This document shows, piece after piece, positions 14,386-16,300 of a stretch of 16,300 nt of DNA (the stretch's first letter is position 1; every line of letters starts with the position of its first letter). Source of the DNA: Intestinibacter sp. (GTDB taxonomy: Bacteria; Bacillota; Clostridia; Peptostreptococcales; Peptostreptococcaceae); contig NZ_JALEXO010000133.1 of NCBI RefSeq assembly GCF_022780145.1, positions 1 through 16,300 of the forward strand, read 5' to 3'. The notes under the pieces were generated by a model. That model saw only the letters and a program-made list of their open reading frames with translations, was not told the DNA's origin and did no database searches. A program made the position numbers and the translations under genes.

Positions 14386-15423
14386 ATGTCTAAATATAAT
14401 GCAATTAAAATATGTAAAGGATCAGGTGGATTTGGTGGACCTTTAACAGTTCAACCAACAGAAGAAAAAAATATATTACTTTATATAACTGGTGGGGGAG
14501 CAAAACCAGATATAGTTGATAAAATAGTAGAACTTACTGGTTGTGAAGCAGTTAATGGATTTAAAACATCAGTTCCTGAAGAACAAATTTTCCTAGTAAT
14601 AATAGACTGTGGTGGAACACTTAGATGTGGTATATACCCACAAAAAGGAATACCTACAATAAACGTAATGCCAGTAGGAAAAAGTGGCCCACTTGCTAAA
14701 TTCATAACAGAAGATATATATGTATCAGCAGTTGGTCTAGATGAAATAGAACCAGCAGAAGGATCTGCAGTAAAAACAGAAGTTAAAGAAGAAGCAAAAG
14801 CTGAAGAAGTAAAAGCTGAAGCTAAAGAAGAAGAAAAACAATTTAGATATAGCTCAGACAAAAAAATATCTGAAACATTAGCAGCAGAAGAAAAGAAGAG
14901 CATAATAACTAGAGTTGGTATGGCTGCTGGTAAAGTAGTAAACACTTTCTATCAAGCTGCTAGAGATGCAATACAAACAATGATAAATACAATCTTACCA
15001 TTCATGGGATTCGTTGCATTACTAATAGGTATAATTCAAGGATCTGGTATAGGTGACTGGTTCGCTAAGATAATGGTTCCACTTGCTGGAAATGGTATAG
15101 GACTTGTAATATTAGGATTCATCTGTTCACTACCATTCTTATCTCCATTACTTGGACCTGGTGCAGTTATAGCTCAAGTTATAGGTACTTTAATAGGTGT
15201 TGAAATAGGTAAAGGAAATATAGCTCCATCACTTGCATTACCTGCATTATTCGCAATAAATACTCAATGTGCTTGTGACTTCGTTCCAGTTGGTTTAGGT
15301 CTTGCAGAAGCAGAACCAGAAACAGTTGAAGTTGGGGTTCCAGCAGTATTATACTCTCGTTTCTTAACTGGTGTACCAAGAGTTTTAATAGCTTGGGTTT
15401 GTTCAATAGGATTATATCAATAA
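14386..15423 (+). CDS. srlE: Glucitol/sorbitol PTS component IIBC (EIIBC-Gut)
   Basis: This component passes phosphate to the incoming sugar and forms part of its membrane path, like E. coli SrlE and L. casei GutB. The 345 residues comprise an EIIB domain (about 1-120) with the phosphorylation cysteine C75 in IIDCGGTLRCGIYP, a charged linker (about 125-170) rich in Lys, Glu and Ala (KEEAKAEEVKAEAKEEEK), and a membrane domain (about 185-345) with NTILPFMGFVALLIGIIQGS, SLPFLSPLLGPGAVIAQVIG and NTQCACDFVPVGLGLAEAEP. Start ATG 14386 has GGGAGG at 14371-14376. A 61-base spacer follows srlA. The linker makes it slightly longer than E. coli SrlE (319 residues). Confidence 0.96.
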   Translation: MSKYNAIKICKGSGGFGGPLTVQPTEEKNILLYITGGGAKPDIVDKIVELTGCEAVNGFKTSVPEEQIFLVIIDCGGTLRCGIYPQKGIPTINVMPVGKSGPLAKFITEDIYVSAVGLDEIEPAEGSAVKTEVKEEAKAEEVKAEAKEEEKQFRYSSDKKISETLAAEEKKSIITRVGMAAGKVVNTFYQAARDAIQTMINTILPFMGFVALLIGIIQGSGIGDWFAKIMVPLAGNGIGLVILGFICSLPFLSPLLGPGAVIAQVIGTLIGVEIGKGNIAPSLALPALFAINTQCACDFVPVGLGLAEAEPETVEVGVPAVLYSRFLTGVPRVLIAWVCSIGLYQ

Positions 15424-15499
15424 GATATACTGTTTAGAAAAATTAAAAGATATTAGATAAAACCTTTTTAAATAAGTTGTGTACTAAAAAAATAAGATA

Positions 15500-15533
15500 C
15501 TAGGAAGTAAATAGATATATGTTTACTTCCTAG
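15500..15533. repeat. Perfect 12-bp hairpin between srlE and srlB
   Basis: CTAGGAAGTAAA (15500-15511) and TTTACTTCCTAG (15522-15533) pair perfectly around a ten-base loop. No T run follows on the plus strand, so it is not a normal terminator. It may protect the 3' end of the srlE message, mark an RNA processing site or be an operator. Apart from it and the promoter-like site at 15574-15602, nothing else stands out in the 280-base gap. Confidence 0.6.
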
Positions 15534-15573
15534 GTAAATGTTAAATGATATAAAGAATAATAAAACGTATAAA

Positions 15574-15602
15574 TTTACAATATTATATTATAAAAATATA
15601 GT
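15574..15602 (+). promoter_or_regulatory. Possible separate promoter for srlB
   Basis: TTTACA (15574-15579) and TATAGT (15597-15602) are 17 bases apart, each matching five of six consensus bases. Transcription would start near 15609, about 95 bases before srlB. Confidence 0.45.
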
Positions 15603-15703
15603 TTATCTGTTATCATTTAGTTAAAGATAGGTAGATTGTATTTTTCTAATATAGAAAATTAAAAATTAAAAATAAATAATATTTTAATATAGGGGGTATT
15701 ATT

Positions 15704-16069
15704 ATGGCAGTAATATACGATAACAAAGTAAAAAGTAAAGGTGCATTAGTAGATTCATTTGAAGGAGAATCAATGTTTATATTATTTGGAGACAATGCTC
15801 CAGATACATTAAAGGATTTTTGTTATTGCATAGATGTTAAAGCAGCTACAGAAGAAATCAAACCAGGACAATTCGTAGTTATAGACGGAGCAAAATTCAA
15901 AATAACAGCTTTAGGAGAAATAGCTCAAAGAAATCTTGAAAATTTAGGACACGTTACTATTTCATTTGACGGATCAACTGAAGCAACATTACCAGGAACT
16001 ATAAATGTAGAAAAAGCTGACATGCCAAAATTAGACATCGGAACTCAAATATCTATAGTTACTGAATAA
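15704..16069 (+). CDS. srlB: Glucitol/sorbitol PTS component IIA (EIIA-Gut)
   Basis: EIIA-Gut takes phosphate from HPr and passes it to EIIBC, and is likely also to signal to the PRD regulator. The 121 residues fit the family (E. coli SrlB 123): MAVIYDNKVKSKGA at the start, MFILFGDNAPDTLKDFCYCI at 24-43, and the strongly conserved NLENLGHVTISFDGSTEATL at 77-96. The only histidine is H83 in LGHVT. The position that I recall as the annotated phosphohistidine in E. coli SrlB (H43, in the sequence YCFIHCHG) is isoleucine here. Start ATG 15704 has AGGGGG at 15691-15696. A wide 280-base gap separates it from srlE, unlike the tight spacing in the rest of the operon. Confidence 0.92.
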   Translation: MAVIYDNKVKSKGALVDSFEGESMFILFGDNAPDTLKDFCYCIDVKAATEEIKPGQFVVIDGAKFKITALGEIAQRNLENLGHVTISFDGSTEATLPGTINVEKADMPKLDIGTQISIVTE

Positions 16070-16137
16070 TTCAAAGTAATATAAGTAAATAAAGTAGAAT
16101 AACTTTGCAGAATTAGGGCATAAATATTATTAATATG

Positions 16138-16175
16138 AACAACTTCTTGAGATTTATATTTCGGGGAGTTGTTTT
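16138..16175 (+). terminator. Terminator after srlB
   Basis: AACAACTTCTT (16138-16148) pairs with GGGGAGTTGTT (16163-16173), 11 pairs including four G-U, followed by a short T run to 16175. It is weaker than the other terminators, but it is placed where the sorbitol operon should end. Confidence 0.65.
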
Positions 16176-16238
16176 ATTATGTTTAAATATAATCTATAAT
16201 TAATAAGTAGCAAAGGTATTTGATAAGGAGTGGAACTT

Positions 16239-16300
16239 ATGGCAATTACTATATTAGAAGCAATGAAACTTCCGACTTTAAAAGATTTTAAATTAGTTGC
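16239..16300 (+). CDS. PucR-like transcriptional regulator, N-terminal fragment
   Basis: Only the first 20 codons are in the window (MAITILEAMKLPTLKDFKLV); the gene runs off the right edge. The pattern ITxxEAxxLPxLKxxKLV matches the start of the N-terminal domain of PucR-family regulators, often named after purine catabolism. ATG 16239 has AAGGAG at 16225-16230, eight bases upstream. A TATAAT at 16195-16200 could be its -10 box. Its target is unknown; the terminator before it suggests it is not part of the sorbitol operon. Confidence 0.6.
   Translation, partial: MAITILEAMKLPTLKDFKLV

Overview
The window is AT-rich, densely coding bacterial DNA with strong purine-rich ribosome binding sites, short intergenic gaps and T-tailed hairpin terminators. 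Together with the gene content this points to a low-GC Gram-positive bacterium of the class Clostridia. A relative of Clostridioides/Peptostreptococcaceae is my best guess, from general resemblance only. I see no phage, insertion sequence, CRISPR array, rRNA or tRNA.

Layout. (1) 1-3399: phosphate uptake operon pstC-pstA-pstB-phoU. The binding protein gene pstS is presumably just upstream of the window; a 14-bp stem-loop lies between it and pstC. (2) 3400-3863: a 464-bp gap with a terminator and a perfect 19-bp inverted repeat bracketing 201 bp, just upstream of a DUF1275 membrane protein gene (3864-4598). (3) 4676-5286: biotin transporter bioY on the minus strand, with a clear BirA operator over its promoter. 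(4) 5414-6598: kbl (glycine C-acetyltransferase), divergent from bioY, followed by a short structured stretch ending in a strong terminator. (5) 6912-10176: a SorC-family regulator, then an apparent two-gene transcription unit for a SorE-like sugar-phosphate dehydrogenase and a class II aldolase. (6) 10523-16069: a glucitol/sorbitol PTS locus in the order dehydrogenase (SorD type), PRD regulator, GutM, EIIC, EIIBC, EIIA. This is the order I recall for gutFRMCBA of Lactobacillus casei. (7) 16239 to the end: the first 20 codons of a PucR-like regulator.

How the genes work together. PstC/PstA/PstB form the membrane and ATPase parts of the phosphate ABC transporter, and PhoU tunes it. In the sugar block, the Gut PTS should import D-glucitol as glucitol 6-phosphate, which the SorD-type dehydrogenase oxidises to fructose 6-phosphate. 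The neighbouring SorE-like enzyme, if it acts like Klebsiella SorE, would feed L-sorbose 1-phosphate into the same intermediate. The block therefore looks like a sorbose/sorbitol hybrid without a recognisable sorbose (mannose-family) PTS.

Most genes are of well-known families. The less ordinary signals are non-coding: the 19-bp inverted repeat before the DUF1275 gene, the structured RNA candidate after kbl, the promoter-hairpin-terminator arrangement before the sorbitol operon, and a likely separate promoter for the EIIA gene. Two PTS-related proteins also lack histidines that I would expect at phosphorylation positions. I did not find a convincing wholly new system.
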